Under the pieces are notes generated by a model. It saw nothing but the letters and a program-made list of their open reading frames with translations. It ran no database searches and was not told the origin of the DNA. From NCBI RefSeq assembly GCF_006716445.1, contig NZ_VFPA01000001.1, positions 1,736,001 through 1,800,000 on the forward strand: DNA of 64,000 nucleotides, written 5' to 3'. Positions 43,820-55,535 of the stretch are shown here, in pieces. The stretch comes from Pseudonocardia kunmingensis (GTDB lineage Bacteria > Actinomycetota > Actinomycetes > Mycobacteriales > Pseudonocardiaceae). Every line of letters begins with the position of its first letter. Positions within the stretch are counted from its first letter, which is position 1. The position numbers and the translations under genes were made by a program.

Positions 43820-44794
43820 TCAGTCCTGGGCCGCGGCGACCCGGTCCAGCACCGACATCGCGGCGAAGCGGTCGAGCCGGAACGACTCCGGCCCGAGCGG
43901 CACCACGCGCCCCTCGGCGAACGCCGGGAGGCCCGCCAGCACCGGGTGGGCGTCGCGGTACTCCTCGATGTCCGACCGGTCGGCGTTGACGACGTAGAGG
44001 GAGGCGTCGCCGAGCTGTCCGACGTTCTCGTGGGCGAGCCGCACCACGTCGCGGCGGTCCCCGCCACCCGCGCCTGCACCTGCGCCCGTTCCCACGTCGG
44101 CGAGCTGCAGCCCGAGCGACTGGAGCAGCTTGCCCTGCGCGGACTCGGCGGTGAACACGTTCAGACCCTCGCTCGTGACGGTCAGCGCCGCGGCGGGATG
44201 GGTGGTGTCGAGCTGCAGCTCCGCCGCGCGGGCGTCGAACTCCGACTCGGCCGCGGCGGCCTGCTGCTCGTGACCGAGGGCCGCACCGAGCTCGGCGGCG
44301 AGCTCGTCCCATGAGGCGGTGCTGTGGTCGAAGACGACCGTCGGGGCGATCTGCGAGAGGCGCGAGTACACCTCGCCGTCGACGGCGTCCAGGCCGACGG
44401 CGCTGCCGACGATCACGTCGGGCCGCTGCTCGGCGATCGCCTCGATGGGCGCCTGCGGCCCGCCGAGGGCCACCACCCCACCCGCCACCGCGGCCGGCGC
44501 CCACTGCAGGAAGAAGCCGTTCTCGTCGGCGACACCGCCGGGCGGCGCGGTGGCCGTGGCGATCACGGGGACGTCGAGCCCGAGCAGGTGGCCGGTCATC
44601 GTGACGCTCGCGGAGACCACCCGCTGGACGTCCTGCGGAACCTCCGCGGTGCCCAGTGCGTGGGTGACGGTGCGGGTGGCGGGCGCGGTGTCCGGCGTGG
44701 TCGCGGGCTCGGCGGGCTGCCCGCCCCCGCAGGCCGCCAGCAGGAGCGCGCCGACGACCAGCGCGACCAGGCGCGCAGCAGATCCTTGGTGCAT
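43820..44794 (-). CDS. Iron-siderophore ABC transporter substrate-binding lipoprotein
   Basis: A 324-residue class III (FepB/FecB-type) binding protein. Signal peptide with lipobox LLLAAC (lipidated Cys22) followed by a Pro/Thr/Ala linker; the two-lobe domain has PQDVQRVVSASVTMTGHLLGLDVPVIATA and RPDVIVGS. It binds ferric siderophore outside the membrane for an importer that is not encoded here. It is divergent from an enterochelin-esterase-like gene across a DtxR/IdeR-type iron box, so it should be derepressed under iron limitation. Confidence 0.88.
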   Translation of the reverse strand: MHQGSAARLVALVVGALLLAACGGGQPAEPATTPDTAPATRTVTHALGTAEVPQDVQRVVSASVTMTGHLLGLDVPVIATATAPPGGVADENGFFLQWAPAAVAGGVVALGGPQAPIEAIAEQRPDVIVGSAVGLDAVDGEVYSRLSQIAPTVVFDHSTASWDELAAELGAALGHEQQAAAAESEFDARAAELQLDTTHPAAALTVTSEGLNVFTAESAQGKLLQSLGLQLADVGTGAGAGAGGGDRRDVVRLAHENVGQLGDASLYVVNADRSDIEEYRDAHPVLAGLPAFAEGRVVPLGPESFRLDRFAAMSVLDRVAAAQD

Positions 44795-44805
44795 TGCCAG
44801 GATGG

Positions 44806-44824
44806 TTAGGCATGCCTAGCCTGA
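44806..44824. promoter_or_regulatory. Iron box (DtxR/IdeR/DmdR-type operator)
   Basis: TTAGGCATGCCTAGCCTGA closely follows the 19-bp DtxR-family consensus (TTAGGTTAGSCTAACCTAA), with the GGCATGCC palindromic core. It overlaps the promoter region of both divergent genes, including a TAGCCT box (44817-44822) 7 nt before the ATG at 44830. Confidence 0.75.
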
Positions 44825-44829
44825 TGTCA

Positions 44830-46152
44830 ATGTCCGCCGCTGTGACGTCGCCCCGACCGAAGCCGACCGGTCCGGCGGCGCTGACCGTCCCGCCGCAGCA
44901 GCGCCGTACCCGCCCTCCGGAGCGGCTCGACCCCCTCGCCTCCTGCGCGCTGCTCGCCACGGCGGGGCGCGCCGGGTTCTGGCCCGCGGTCGCGGCGGCC
45001 GGCACCCCGCTGGTCGACCGGCTCCCCGGCGACGACCGGCACCGCGCGGTCACCTTCCTGTGGCGCGGCGACGAACCGGCCGACGTCCTCGTGCTCGCGA
45101 ACAAGCTCACCGACGCCGCCGGCGCCGACAAGTGCCGGATGGAACGGTTGCCCGGCACCGACGTGTGGGCCCTGACCTACCGCCTGCCCCACGACTGGCG
45201 CGGCTCCTACGCCCTCGCGCCGCTCGTCCCGGGTGCCGCGCCGATCGTCACCGGCGCGGACGCCGAGCTGGTCGAGCTGCGCCGCGGGCGCGCGCTGGCC
45301 GTCGCGACCCCGGCCGACCGCGCCTGCATGCACCGCTGGTTCGACGCGCTCGTCCACGCGCGTCCCGACCCGTACGCGCGCGAGCGCCTTCCGGACGCCA
45401 CCACGGTGGCCTCGCTCCCCGACGCGCCCCCGCAGCCGTGGAACGACCCGCCCGCCGACGTCCCCGCGGGTGCCGTCGTGCACGGAGCCCTGCCCGACGG
45501 GCGCGCCTGCAGGGTGCACCACCCGGCAGGCGTCGCGCGGACCGACCCGCTGCCGCTGCTGGTGGTGCTCGACGGCGGGGGCTGGGCGGAGCTCGGGCTC
45601 CCCCGCACGCTCGACGCGCTCCGGGCCGCGGACCGCCTGCCGCCGCTGCGCACCGTCGGGGTGGCCGCCGGCGGTCCTGCCGCCCGCACCCGCGACCTGA
45701 GCTGCGACGACGACTTCGTCGCCGCCCTCGCCGCGGACGTGCCCGCGCTCGTCGCGGCGTCCGGGGCGATCACCGCCGACCCGGCGCGCACGATCGTCGC
45801 GGGCCAGAGCCTCGGCGGGCTGACCGCCGTGTTCGCCACCCTCGTCGCGCCGCGGCGGTTCGGCTGCGCCCTCGCCCAGTCGGGTTCGTTCTGGTGGCCG
45901 AACCCCGCCGGGGGCGCGGAGCCGGAGTGGCTCACCGGCGTCGTCGCGCACGGCTCCCGCACCAGCGGCGTCCACCTGCAGGTCGGCACCGACGAGGAGG
46001 TGCTCCTCGGTCCGACCCGGCGGATGCGCGACGCGCTGCGCGCCCGCGGCGACGCCGTGACCTACCGGGAGTACTCCGGCGGGCACGACCGGGCCTGCTG
46101 GCGCGGCGGGCTGGTGGACGGGCTGGTGGCGCTGACGGCCGGATGGCGGTGA
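44830..46152 (+). CDS. Enterochelin (ferric siderophore) esterase-like protein
   Basis: A 440-residue Fes/IroD-type esterase: an N-terminal immunoglobulin-like domain (HRAVTFLWRGDEPADVLVLAN, about 60-150) and an alpha/beta hydrolase domain with VVLDGGGW, nucleophile elbow VAGQSLGGLTA and C-terminal SGGHDRACWRGGL for the catalytic His. It hydrolyses the ester bonds of an imported ferric tri-catecholate or related siderophore to release iron in the cytoplasm. The start at 44830 is chosen because a TAGCCT box lies 7 nt upstream; ATG 44824 would also work. Shares an iron box with the binding-protein gene. Confidence 0.88.
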   Translation: MSAAVTSPRPKPTGPAALTVPPQQRRTRPPERLDPLASCALLATAGRAGFWPAVAAAGTPLVDRLPGDDRHRAVTFLWRGDEPADVLVLANKLTDAAGADKCRMERLPGTDVWALTYRLPHDWRGSYALAPLVPGAAPIVTGADAELVELRRGRALAVATPADRACMHRWFDALVHARPDPYARERLPDATTVASLPDAPPQPWNDPPADVPAGAVVHGALPDGRACRVHHPAGVARTDPLPLLVVLDGGGWAELGLPRTLDALRAADRLPPLRTVGVAAGGPAARTRDLSCDDDFVAALAADVPALVAASGAITADPARTIVAGQSLGGLTAVFATLVAPRRFGCALAQSGSFWWPNPAGGAEPEWLTGVVAHGSRTSGVHLQVGTDEEVLLGPTRRMRDALRARGDAVTYREYSGGHDRACWRGGLVDGLVALTAGWR

Positions 46153-46308
46153 CGGCCGGCCGGTCCGGGCCCTGCGACCGGCGTCCCGTGACGCGATGCG
46201 TCGGTCGGGTGACCATCGGGTGAACCCGCGCGCCCCGTTCCGCCGGTGCCGGGAGTGGGTAGGTAGTTTTGTGACTTCCGCGACGGGTTTCCAGCTGGGG
46301 GTGTGCCG

Positions 46309-48294
46309 ATGACCGGTCGGCTCGGGATCGATGACGTCACACCCTCGGTGAGCGGTGGTCGCCATCCGAGCAAGGCCGTCGTCGGTGAAGTGGTCCCGAT
46401 CACCGCGACGGTCTGGCGCGAGGGCCACGACGCCGTCGCCGCCAACGTCGTCTGGCGCCGCATCGGCAGCCGCGGCGCGGCGCACCACGTGCGCATGTCG
46501 CCGGTCGGCAAGGGCACCGACCGGTTCGCCGCCACCGTGGTGCCCGACGAGCCGGGGCTGTGGACCTTCCGCGTCGACGCGTGGAGCGACCCGTGGGCCA
46601 CCTGGCGCCACGCCGTCACCGTCAAGCTGTCGGCGGGCCAGGGTGCCGACGAGCTGGCCAACGACCTCGAGGTCGGTGCCCGGCTGCTGCAGCGCGTGGG
46701 CCGACGACCCGGCGAGCGCCCGCACCGCGACCTGCTCTTCGGCGCCGCCAACACGCTGCGCGACACCGCCCTTCCGCTGCACGCGCGCGTGGCGCCCGCG
46801 CTGTTCCCGGCCGTCGAGAAGATCATGACCGAGCGCCCGGTGCGGGAGCTGATCACGCGCGGGCGGCCGCAGCAGGTCCACGTCGACCGCGAGCGCGCCC
46901 TCTTCGGCTCCTGGTACGAGTTCTTCCCCCGCTCCACCGGCGGGCGCGACGAGCAGGGCCGCCCGATCCACGGCACGTTCGTCACGGCGGCGAAGGAGCT
47001 CGACCGCGTGGCGGCGATGGGCTTCGACGTGGTCTACCTCCCGCCGATCCACCCGATCGGCACGGTGCACCGCAAGGGCCGCAACAACAACGTCAACGCC
47101 GGGCCGGGCGACGTGGGCTCGCCGTGGGCGATCGGCTCCGCCGAGGGCGGCCACGACGCGGTCGAGCCGGAGCTGGGCACCCTCGAGGACTTCGACGCCT
47201 TTGTCGCGCGCACGCACGACCTCGGCATGGAGGTCGCGCTCGACTTCGCGCTGCAGTGCGCCCCCGACCACCCCTGGGTGGCCGAGCACCCCGAGTGGTT
47301 CACGGTGCGGCCCGACGGCACGATCGCCTACGCGGAGAACCCGCCGAAGCGCTACCAGGACATCTACCCCGTCAACTTCGACAACGACCCCGGCGGCATC
47401 TACCAGGAGTCGCTGCGGGTGGTGCTGCACTGGGCGGAGCACGGGGTGCGGATCTTCCGCGTGGACAACCCGCACACCAAGCCGCCGAACTTCTGGCACT
47501 GGCTGATCTGGCAGGTCAAGGCGCGCTACCCGGACGTGCTGTTCCTGGCCGAGGCCTTCACCCGCCCGGCCAGGCTGTTCGGGCTGGCACGGCTGGGCTT
47601 CACGCAGTCGTACACGTACTTCACGTGGCGCACCACGAAGGCGGAGCTCACCGACTTCGCGCTGATGCACGCCGAGCGCGCCGACGAGTGCCGGCCCAAC
47701 TACTTCGTCAACACCCCGGACATCCTGCACGAGTCGCTGCAGACCGGCGGGCCCGCGATGTTCGCGATCCGGGCCACGCTGGCCGCCACCCTCGCCCCGA
47801 CCTACGGGGTGTACTCCGGCTTCGAGCTGTACGAGTCGCAGCCGGTGCGCCCGGGCAGCGAGGAGTACCTCGACTCCGAGAAGTACGAGCTGCGCCCGCG
47901 CGACTTCGCCACTGCGCTCAACGAGGGCCGTTCGCTGGAGCCCTACCTCACCCGGCTCAACGAGATCCGCCGCGCCCACCCGGCGCTCCAGCAGCTGCGC
48001 GACCTGCACTTCCACCACGTCGACAACGACGCGATCATCGCCTACTCCAAGACCGACCCGCTCAGCGGCGACACCGTGCTGGTGGTGTGCACGCTCGACT
48101 CGCACCACGCGCAGGAGGGCACCACCTCCCTCGACATGCCCGCCCTCGGCGTGGACTGGAACGAGAGCGTCACCGTGCACGACGAGGTCAGCGGCGAGAC
48201 CTACCGGTGGGGCCAGTTCAACTACGTCCGGCTGGAGCCGACCGTCCACGTCGCCCACGTCTTCCGGGTGGAGCGGGCGCCGCAGGCGGTGTGA
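46309..48294 (+). CDS. glgE: Maltosyltransferase GlgE (alpha-1,4-glucan:maltose-1-phosphate)
   Basis: Transfers maltose from alpha-maltose-1-phosphate to the non-reducing end of alpha-1,4-glucan. The 661-residue GH13_3 protein has an N-terminal beta-sandwich domain (to about 105), an S-like helical insert, the barrel with [12 protein letters not shown], nucleophile Asp386 in [14 protein letters not shown], acid/base Glu415 in FLAEAFTRP and [12 protein letters not shown], and a C-terminal beta domain. The ATG at 46309 has GGGGG 7 nt upstream. Next genes are treS and mak, which make its substrate, so the pathway is co-located. Confidence 0.96.
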   Translation: MTGRLGIDDVTPSVSGGRHPSKAVVGEVVPITATVWREGHDAVAANVVWRRIGSRGAAHHVRMSPVGKGTDRFAATVVPDEPGLWTFRVDAWSDPWATWRHAVTVKLSAGQGADELANDLEVGARLLQRVGRRPGERPHRDLLFGAANTLRDTALPLHARVAPALFPAVEKIMTERPVRELITRGRPQQVHVDRERALFGSWYEFFPRSTGGRDEQGRPIHGTFVTAAKELDRVAAMGFDVVYLPPIHPIGTVHRKGRNNNVNAGPGDVGSPWAIGSAEGGHDAVEPELGTLEDFDAFVARTHDLGMEVALDFALQCAPDHPWVAEHPEWFTVRPDGTIAYAENPPKRYQDIYPVNFDNDPGGIYQESLRVVLHWAEHGVRIFRVDNPHTKPPNFWHWLIWQVKARYPDVLFLAEAFTRPARLFGLARLGFTQSYTYFTWRTTKAELTDFALMHAERADECRPNYFVNTPDILHESLQTGGPAMFAIRATLAATLAPTYGVYSGFELYESQPVRPGSEEYLDSEKYELRPRDFATALNEGRSLEPYLTRLNEIRRAHPALQQLRDLHFHHVDNDAIIAYSKTDPLSGDTVLVVCTLDSHHAQEGTTSLDMPALGVDWNESVTVHDEVSGETYRWGQFNYVRLEPTVHVAHVFRVERAPQAV

Positions 48295-48431
48295 TCGACG
48301 GTCATGGACACCGGCGGCCGGCGGTTCCGGCGCCGGTGCCCACGTCTGCGCGGAACCCCGGGCACCCGCACTGATCCTGCTCACTCTGAGTGATTCCGCG
48401 GGGGCGGTACGCGACTCCTCTGAGGTCCCTC

Positions 48432-48455
48432 CTCCCGGGCTCGGTGACCCGGGAG
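48432..48455. terminator. 8-bp hairpin in the 277-bp glgE-treS gap
   Basis: CTCCCGGG (48432-48439) pairs with CCCGGGAG (48448-48455) around an 8-nt loop. It may end glgE transcription or lie in the treS leader. Nothing else stands out in the 277-bp gap (48295-48571), which has no credible ORF. Confidence 0.35.
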
Positions 48456-48571
48456 CTACGCTCCCCACGCAGCCGCTGTGCCACGTCCTGCGTCCGGGCG
48501 ATCCGCCCGGTAAGACTGGCCGGGTGCCCCCTCCGCCCACAGTCCCCGCCCGGTAGGAACGCGATTCCCCC

Positions 48572-50319
<1,748 letters not shown>

Positions 50320-50323
<4 letters not shown>

Positions 50324-51723
50324 ATCTCGACGAGGAGCTTCCCGCCCTGCTGCCCGAGTGGCTGCCGACGCAGCGCTGGTTCGCGGCGAAGGGCAGGCCG
50401 GTCCGCTCGGTGACCGTCGCCTCGGCCACGCCGCTGCGCACGGACGCGGAACCGCTCCTCGACCTGGTGCTGCTCGCCGTCGAGTTCGCCGACGACTCGT
50501 CCGTGCAGCACTACCAGCTCCTCGTCGCGCGCCGCGAGCACCTGCGCGGCGAGCTGGACCACTGCGTGATCGGCCAGGTCGGCGACCACCTCGCCTACGA
50601 CGGGCTGTGGGATCCGGCCGTCACCGAGTGGCTGCTGGAGGCCATCCGTTCCGGGCTCACCGCGGGCGCGGTGCGGTTCGTGCCCGAGCCCGACGCCGCC
50701 CTTGCCGACAGCGGCCCGGGCCGGGTGCTGGGCGTCGAGCAGTCCAACACGTCGGTGTCCTGGGGCGAGCGGTCGATCCTCAAGCTGTTCCGCCGCGTGC
50801 TCCCCGGCGTCAACCCCGACCTGGAGCTGCACCGGGCGCTGCGCTCGGTGGGCAGCAACGAGGTGGCCGCCCTGCAGGGCGCGATCGAGGGCGCGCTGGA
50901 CGGCGAGCCGGTCACGCTGGGCATGCTGCAGGACTTCGCGGCCAACTCGGCCGACGGCTGGGCGATGGCCCAGGCGAGCGTCCGCGACCTGCTGGCCGAG
51001 GGCGACCTGCGCGCCGACGAGGTGGGCGGTGACTTCGCCGCCGAGGCCTCGCGGCTGGGCGAGACCATCGGCGTGGTGCACGCCGAGCTGCGCGAGGCCC
51101 TCGGCACCGCCGAGGCCGACCCGCGCGCGCTGGCCACGGCCTGGCGCGAGCGCCTGGCGACGGCAGCCGCCGAGGTGCCGGTGCTCGCGGGGCACGCCGA
51201 CCGGATCCGGGCGGTCTACGACGCCGTCGCGGCGCTGCCCGGCACCGTGCCCGTCCAGCGTGTCCACGGCGACCTGCACCTCGGCCAGGCGCTGCGCACC
51301 CCGCACGGCTGGCTGGTGATCGACTTCGAGGGTGAGCCCTCCGCGCCGCTCGCGGAGCGCGTCCGGCCGGACTCGGCGCTGCGCGACGTCGCGGGGATGC
51401 TGCGGTCGTTCGACTACGCCGCGTTCCACCAGCTCTCCCAGTGGGAGCCCGTGCGCGACTGGACCGACTCCGACCACGACTCCCAGCTCGCCTGGCGCGC
51501 CCGGGAGTGGGCCGAGCGCAACCGATCCGCCTTCTGCGACGGCTACACGATCCGCGCGGGCAAGGACCCGCGCGACCAGGCGGCCCTGCTGCGCGGCTTC
51601 GAGCTGGACAAGGCCGTGTACGAGGTGGTCTACGAGACGCACAGCCGGCCGGCATGGGCGGCGATCCCGCTGGCGTCGATCGAGCGCCTGACGGCCGAGG
51701 CGCAGTCCGACGCGGGCGTCTAG
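50320..51723 (+). CDS. mak: Maltokinase Mak (Pep2)
   Basis: Phosphorylates maltose to alpha-maltose-1-phosphate with ATP for GlgE. 467 residues with the Mak N-terminal cap ([18 protein letters not shown]), a likely ATP lysine at 155 (ILKLFRR), the kinase motif HGDLHLGQ with catalytic Asp318, and the metal-binding IDFEGEP with Asp335. The ATG overlaps the treS stop and has GGAG 5-6 nt upstream. Mak forms a complex with TreS in mycobacteria, consistent with the coupling here. Confidence 0.95.
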
Positions 51724-51836
51724 ACGCGATCCGCATGACGAACGGCACTTCCGGCGGGGGACACTAAGTACCGACGAGAGCTTCGTCCGGGTGGGAGCCT
51801 CCGCCGATGGACGGGGCCGTGGGACACACTGGCGGC

Positions 51837-52853
51837 GTGACGGCGGCAGACCTCTCCCGGGCCCGCGAGGGCGACGACGCGGCGTTCCACCGGCTCGTCG
51901 AGCCACTGCAGGGTGAGCTGCGCGCGCACTGCTACCGGATGCTCGGTTCCCTGCACGACGCCGAGGACGCCCTGCAGGACGCGCTGCTGCGCGCCTGGCG
52001 CGGGATCGGCCGCTTCGAGGGCCGCAGCTCGGTGCGCTCCTGGCTCTACCGGATCGCCACCAACACCTGCCTGGACGCGATCGGCAGCCGGGGCAGGCGC
52101 GCGCTGCCGGTCGACCTCGGCCCGGCGGCGGAGCACGCGGTGGTGGACGACCCGCCGCTCACCGACGTCGCCTGGCTCGGCCCCTACCCCGACGAGGACC
52201 TGGCCGACGGGCGCGCGGCCCCGCACGCCCGCTACGAGCAGCGGGAGAGCGTCGAGCTCGCGTTCGTCGCCGCGTGCCAGCACCTGCCGGGCAACCAGCG
52301 CGCCGCGCTGCTGCTGTTCGAGGTGCTGGGCTACTCGGCCCGCGAGGTGGCCGAGACCCTCGGCACCACCGTCGCGTCGGTCAACAGCGCCCTGCAACGC
52401 GCGCGGAAGGTCGTCGAGGAGCTGCGGCCCGAGCAGAGCCAGCAGCAGACGTTGCGCACGCTCGGCGACGTCCGGCTGCGGGAGGTGGTCGCGCAGTACT
52501 CCAATGCGCTCGAGCGCGGCGACGCCGACGCGCTCGTCGCCCTGCTCACGGCCGACGTCAGCTGGTCGATGCCGCCGCGGCCGAGCTGGTACCACGGTCG
52601 CGCCGCCGTCACCGACTTCCTCGTCCGGCTGCCGCTGCGCGAGCGCTGGCGCCACCTGCCGGTGCGCGCCAACGGGCAGCAGGCGGTGGCCTGCTACATC
52701 TGGGACGAGGGCGCGGGGCGCTTCCGCGGTGCCGTGATCGACGTCCTCACGATCCGCGGCGACCGGATCGCCGCCGTCACGGCGTTCCTCGACGAGTCGC
52801 TGTTCCCGCGCTTCGGGCTGCCGCAGAGCCTGCCCGCGGAGCCGGGCCGGTGA
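51837..52853 (+). CDS. Sigma-70 family (ECF, SigG-like) RNA polymerase sigma factor with SnoaL-type tail
   Basis: 338 residues. Sigma region 2 (FHRLVEPLQGELRAHCYRMLGSLHDAEDALQDALLRAW), region 4 (LPGNQRAALLLFEVLGYSAREVAETLGTTVASVNSALQRAR, about 140-180), then a C-terminal SnoaL/NTF2-like domain (LREVVAQYSNALERGDADALVALLTADVSWSMPP). This layout matches mycobacterial SigG and relatives, whose tail is thought to regulate the factor in place of an anti-sigma protein. No anti-sigma gene is adjacent. The GTG at 51837 is 6 nt after CACACT; an ATG at 51807 with a GGGAG motif is an alternative start. Confidence 0.88.
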   Translation: MTAADLSRAREGDDAAFHRLVEPLQGELRAHCYRMLGSLHDAEDALQDALLRAWRGIGRFEGRSSVRSWLYRIATNTCLDAIGSRGRRALPVDLGPAAEHAVVDDPPLTDVAWLGPYPDEDLADGRAAPHARYEQRESVELAFVAACQHLPGNQRAALLLFEVLGYSAREVAETLGTTVASVNSALQRARKVVEELRPEQSQQQTLRTLGDVRLREVVAQYSNALERGDADALVALLTADVSWSMPPRPSWYHGRAAVTDFLVRLPLRERWRHLPVRANGQQAVACYIWDEGAGRFRGAVIDVLTIRGDRIAAVTAFLDESLFPRFGLPQSLPAEPGR

Positions 52854-52881
52854 GGGCGGCCGGCTCCGCGGGTGGTGTTGC

Positions 52882-54663
52882 TCAGCTCGCGGACGCGGCC
52901 CGGTGGCACGCGGCGGCCACCACCGCCGCCAGGCTCGCCTCGAGCACCGAGGTGCCGAGGCCTGCCGCCCAGGCCACGCGGTCCGGGCAGCGGTGCTCCA
53001 CGTAGGTGATCGCCCGCGCGTCGCTGCCGCCCTCGAGTGACTGCTGGGTCAGGCCCAGCACCTCGACCGGCAGGCCCGCACCACCCAGGACCCGGGTGAG
53101 GGCGTCCACCGGGCCGGCCCCGGTGGCGTGGTGCACCGCGCGTTCGCCGCGGATCGTCAGGTCGACCTCCAGCTCGTCGTGCCCGTCGCCCGTCGACGCC
53201 GCCTGCCACTCGTGCAGCGTCACGAGCGGCTCGGCCGGGGCGAGGTAGGTGCCGGTGAACAGCTCCCACAGCTGCGCGGCGGTGGCCTCGGCGCCGCTGG
53301 CGTCCGTGGCGTGCTGCACGTGCCGGGAGAAGTCGATCTGCAGCGGCCGGGGCAGTTCCAGGCCGTACCCGGCACGCAGCAGGTACGCGATCCCGCCCTT
53401 GCCGGACTGGCTGTTCACCCGGATCACGGCGTCGTAGTCCCGCCCGACGTCGGCGGGGTCGATCGGCAGGTACGGCACGTCCCACGGGGCCTCGGACTCC
53501 GGCACCCCGGCAGCGGCCGCAGCGGCGCGGTGGTGCGCGAAACCCTTGCTGATCGCGTCCTGGTGGGTCCCGGAGAACGCGGTGTGGACCAGGTCGCCGA
53601 CGTAGGGGTGGCGCTCGTGCACCGCGATGCGGTTGCAGTGCTCGACGGTGCGGCGGATCTCGTCGATGTCCGAGAAGTCGATCATCGGGTCGACGCCCTG
53701 GGCGTGCAGGTTCAGCGCCAGGGTCACGAGGTCGACGTTGCCGGTGCGCTCGCCGTTGCCGAACAGGCACCCCTCGACGCGCTGGGCGCCGGCCAGCACG
53801 GCGAGCTCGGCGCAGGCCACCCCGGTGCCGCGGTCGTCGTGCGGGTGCACGGAGAGGATCACGCCGTCGCGCCGGGCCAGGCCGCGGTGCACGTGCTCGA
53901 TCTGGTCCGCGTAGACGTTCGGGGTGGCGACCTCCACCGTGGCGGGCAGGTTGAGGATCACGGGCCGCTCGGGGCGGGCGTCCCAGAGGGCGGTGACCCG
54001 GTCGCAGAGGTCGAGCACGTAGTCGGGCTCGGTCAGGTTGAACACCTCGGGGGAGAACTCGAACCGCACCCGCGGGTCGTCCCCGACCAGGCGGTGCACC
54101 TCGGCGGCGCCGGCCAGGACCATGTCGGCCAGCGCGTCGCGGTCGACGCCCAGCACGACCTCGCGCCAGGTCGGGGCCGTGGCGGTGTACATGTGCACGA
54201 CCACCTCCCCCGCACACCCCTCGATCGACTCCACGGTGCGGGCGATGAGGTCCGCGCGGGCCGGGGTGAACACCACGATCGTGACGTCCTCGGGGACGAC
54301 CCCGCCCGCGGCCAGCAGCCGCACGAAGTCGAAGTCCGTCCGGGACGCCGAGGGGTAGCCGACCTCGATCTCCATGTAGCCCATCGCGACCATCAGCTCG
54401 AAGAAGCGCCGCTTCCGTGCCGGGTCCATCGGCTCGACGAGCGCCTGGTTGCCGTCGCGCAGGTCGACCGGCACCCACAGCGGCGCCTCGGCGATCCGGG
54501 CGTCCGGCCAGCTCCGATCGCGCATGTCCGGCACGGGCGTCCGGGCGAAGACGTCGCGGTAGCGGTGCGAGGGCATCTGCGAGCGGCGCTGGCGGTTCCA
54601 GGCGGGGGCCGTGGCGGGCACGGCGCCTGCGGGTGTGGACAGCGTGGGGAACGAGCGTGTCAT
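52882..54663 (-). CDS. leuA: 2-isopropylmalate synthase LeuA
   Basis: First committed enzyme of leucine synthesis: condenses acetyl-CoA and 2-ketoisovalerate. 593 residues: catalytic HMGL-like barrel with DLRDGNQAL (67-75), the metal-binding HPHDDRG near 242, and a C-terminal LeuA regulatory domain (about 460-590) for leucine feedback inhibition. The ATG at 54663 has AAGGA 8 nt upstream, deciding against a longer frame. Upstream lie a leader peptide with three Leu codons and alternative hairpins, indicating attenuation control. It is the long LeuA form typical of actinobacteria. Confidence 0.96.
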   Translation of the reverse strand: MTRSFPTLSTPAGAVPATAPAWNRQRRSQMPSHRYRDVFARTPVPDMRDRSWPDARIAEAPLWVPVDLRDGNQALVEPMDPARKRRFFELMVAMGYMEIEVGYPSASRTDFDFVRLLAAGGVVPEDVTIVVFTPARADLIARTVESIEGCAGEVVVHMYTATAPTWREVVLGVDRDALADMVLAGAAEVHRLVGDDPRVRFEFSPEVFNLTEPDYVLDLCDRVTALWDARPERPVILNLPATVEVATPNVYADQIEHVHRGLARRDGVILSVHPHDDRGTGVACAELAVLAGAQRVEGCLFGNGERTGNVDLVTLALNLHAQGVDPMIDFSDIDEIRRTVEHCNRIAVHERHPYVGDLVHTAFSGTHQDAISKGFAHHRAAAAAAGVPESEAPWDVPYLPIDPADVGRDYDAVIRVNSQSGKGGIAYLLRAGYGLELPRPLQIDFSRHVQHATDASGAEATAAQLWELFTGTYLAPAEPLVTLHEWQAASTGDGHDELEVDLTIRGERAVHHATGAGPVDALTRVLGGAGLPVEVLGLTQQSLEGGSDARAITYVEHRCPDRVAWAAGLGTSVLEASLAAVVAAACHRAASAS

Positions 54664-54748
54664 GACGGGGGTCCTTCGATCGGTCCGCGGCGGACCGGCG
54701 CGCATCGGCACCCCACGGCGGGGTGCCGGTCCTCAGGCCCCGCCGTGG
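54664..54748 (-). promoter_or_regulatory. leuA attenuator (alternative hairpins)
   Basis: In the leader RNA a 9-bp hairpin, CGGCACCCC/GGGGTGCCG (54706-54728), is mutually exclusive with an 11-bp pairing of CCACGGCGGGG in the leader-peptide coding region (54738-54748) with CCCCGCCGTGG (54713-54723). A second hairpin CGGTCCG/CGGACCG (54681-54697) lies next to the leuA ribosome binding site. Ribosome position on the Leu codons would choose between folds. Confidence 0.7.
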
Positions 54749-54777
54749 CGGCGAAGGAGCAGCGCGATCCACGACAC
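54733..54777 (-). CDS. leuL: leuA leader peptide (14 aa)
   Basis: A GTG-started ORF encoding MSWIALLLRRHGGA with three consecutive leucine codons (CTG CTC CTT), just upstream of the alternative hairpins before leuA. The W-I-A-L-L-L pattern matches known actinobacterial leuA leader peptides. The GTG is 7 nt after a TACGAT -10 box, so the mRNA probably begins at this codon and is leaderless. Slow translation of the Leu codons when leucyl-tRNA is scarce would change folding downstream. Confidence 0.75.
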   Translation of the reverse strand: MSWIALLLRRHGGA

Positions 54778-54784
54778 GTGCGCT

Positions 54785-54813
54785 ATCGTAGCGCTCCTCA
54801 GGTTCTCAGACAA
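54785..54813 (-). promoter_or_regulatory. leuA promoter
   Basis: Minus strand -35 TTGTCT (54808-54813), 17-bp spacer, -10 TACGAT (54785-54790). Expected transcription start is at or next to the leader-peptide GTG. It lies in the gap shared with the divergent GntR gene. Confidence 0.65.
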
Positions 54814-54829
54814 GCAGAGAGGTCCTCGG

Positions 54830-55522
54830 GTGGCGAAGCTGCAGCGGCTCCCCCTGGCCCGGCAGGCGGCCGAGGTGATCCTGTCCCGCACCACCTCCGG
54901 CGAGTGGCCGCCGGGACACCGGCTGCCCGGCGAAGCGGCGCTGGCCGCGGAGCTCGGCGTCGGGCGCTCCACCGTGCGCGAGGCGATCCGCGAGCTGGCC
55001 GGTCAGGGGGTGCTGCAGACCCGCCAGGGCGCGGGGGTCTTCGTGATCGCCGCCGAGCCCGTCGAGGACTGGGAGACCGTGCTGCGGCGCGCCGAGATCG
55101 TCGACATCCTCGAGGGCCGGATCGCCGTCGAGACCGAGTCCGCGCACCGCGCGGCCGAGCGCCGCACCCCGCACGACCTGGAGGCGATGCGGGACGTCCT
55201 GGCCCGGCGGGCGCACGCGGTGAGCGACGCGCCGGACGTCGACTACGTGGACATCGACCTCGAGTTCCACCGCAGCGTGGTCGCCGCGGCCCACAACCCG
55301 GTGCTGGCCGAGCTGTTCGACTCCTTCCGGCCCCGGGTGCGCCAGGCGATGATCGACATGGTGGGTCTGGCCGGGCCGGCCGCGCGCTCGCGGCACGACC
55401 ACGACGCGCACACCGACATCGTCGACGCGATCCGGGACCGCGACCCCGAGCGCGCCGCGGCGGTGAGCCGGGCCCACCTCGTCGGGATCCACCGGCGGAT
55501 GTCCCCCGGCACGCCGCGGTGA
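54830..55522 (+). CDS. GntR/FadR-family transcriptional regulator
   Basis: 230 residues. N-terminal winged helix: AAEVILSRTTSGEWPPGHRLPGEAALAAELGVGRSTVREAIRELAGQGVLQTRQGAGVFV (about 10-70). C-terminal all-helical FCD domain with the metal/ligand His residues in DLEFHRSVVAAAHNP and AHLVGIHRR. The GTG at 54830 has AGAGAGG 7 nt upstream. Divergent from leuA with about 50 bp between leuL and this start, so it could act on the leuA promoter, although FadR-type regulators more often sense an organic acid; its target is not shown by the sequence. Confidence 0.85.
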   Translation: MAKLQRLPLARQAAEVILSRTTSGEWPPGHRLPGEAALAAELGVGRSTVREAIRELAGQGVLQTRQGAGVFVIAAEPVEDWETVLRRAEIVDILEGRIAVETESAHRAAERRTPHDLEAMRDVLARRAHAVSDAPDVDYVDIDLEFHRSVVAAAHNPVLAELFDSFRPRVRQAMIDMVGLAGPAARSRHDHDAHTDIVDAIRDRDPERAAAVSRAHLVGIHRRMSPGTPR

Positions 55523-55535
55523 GCCGCGGACCGCA

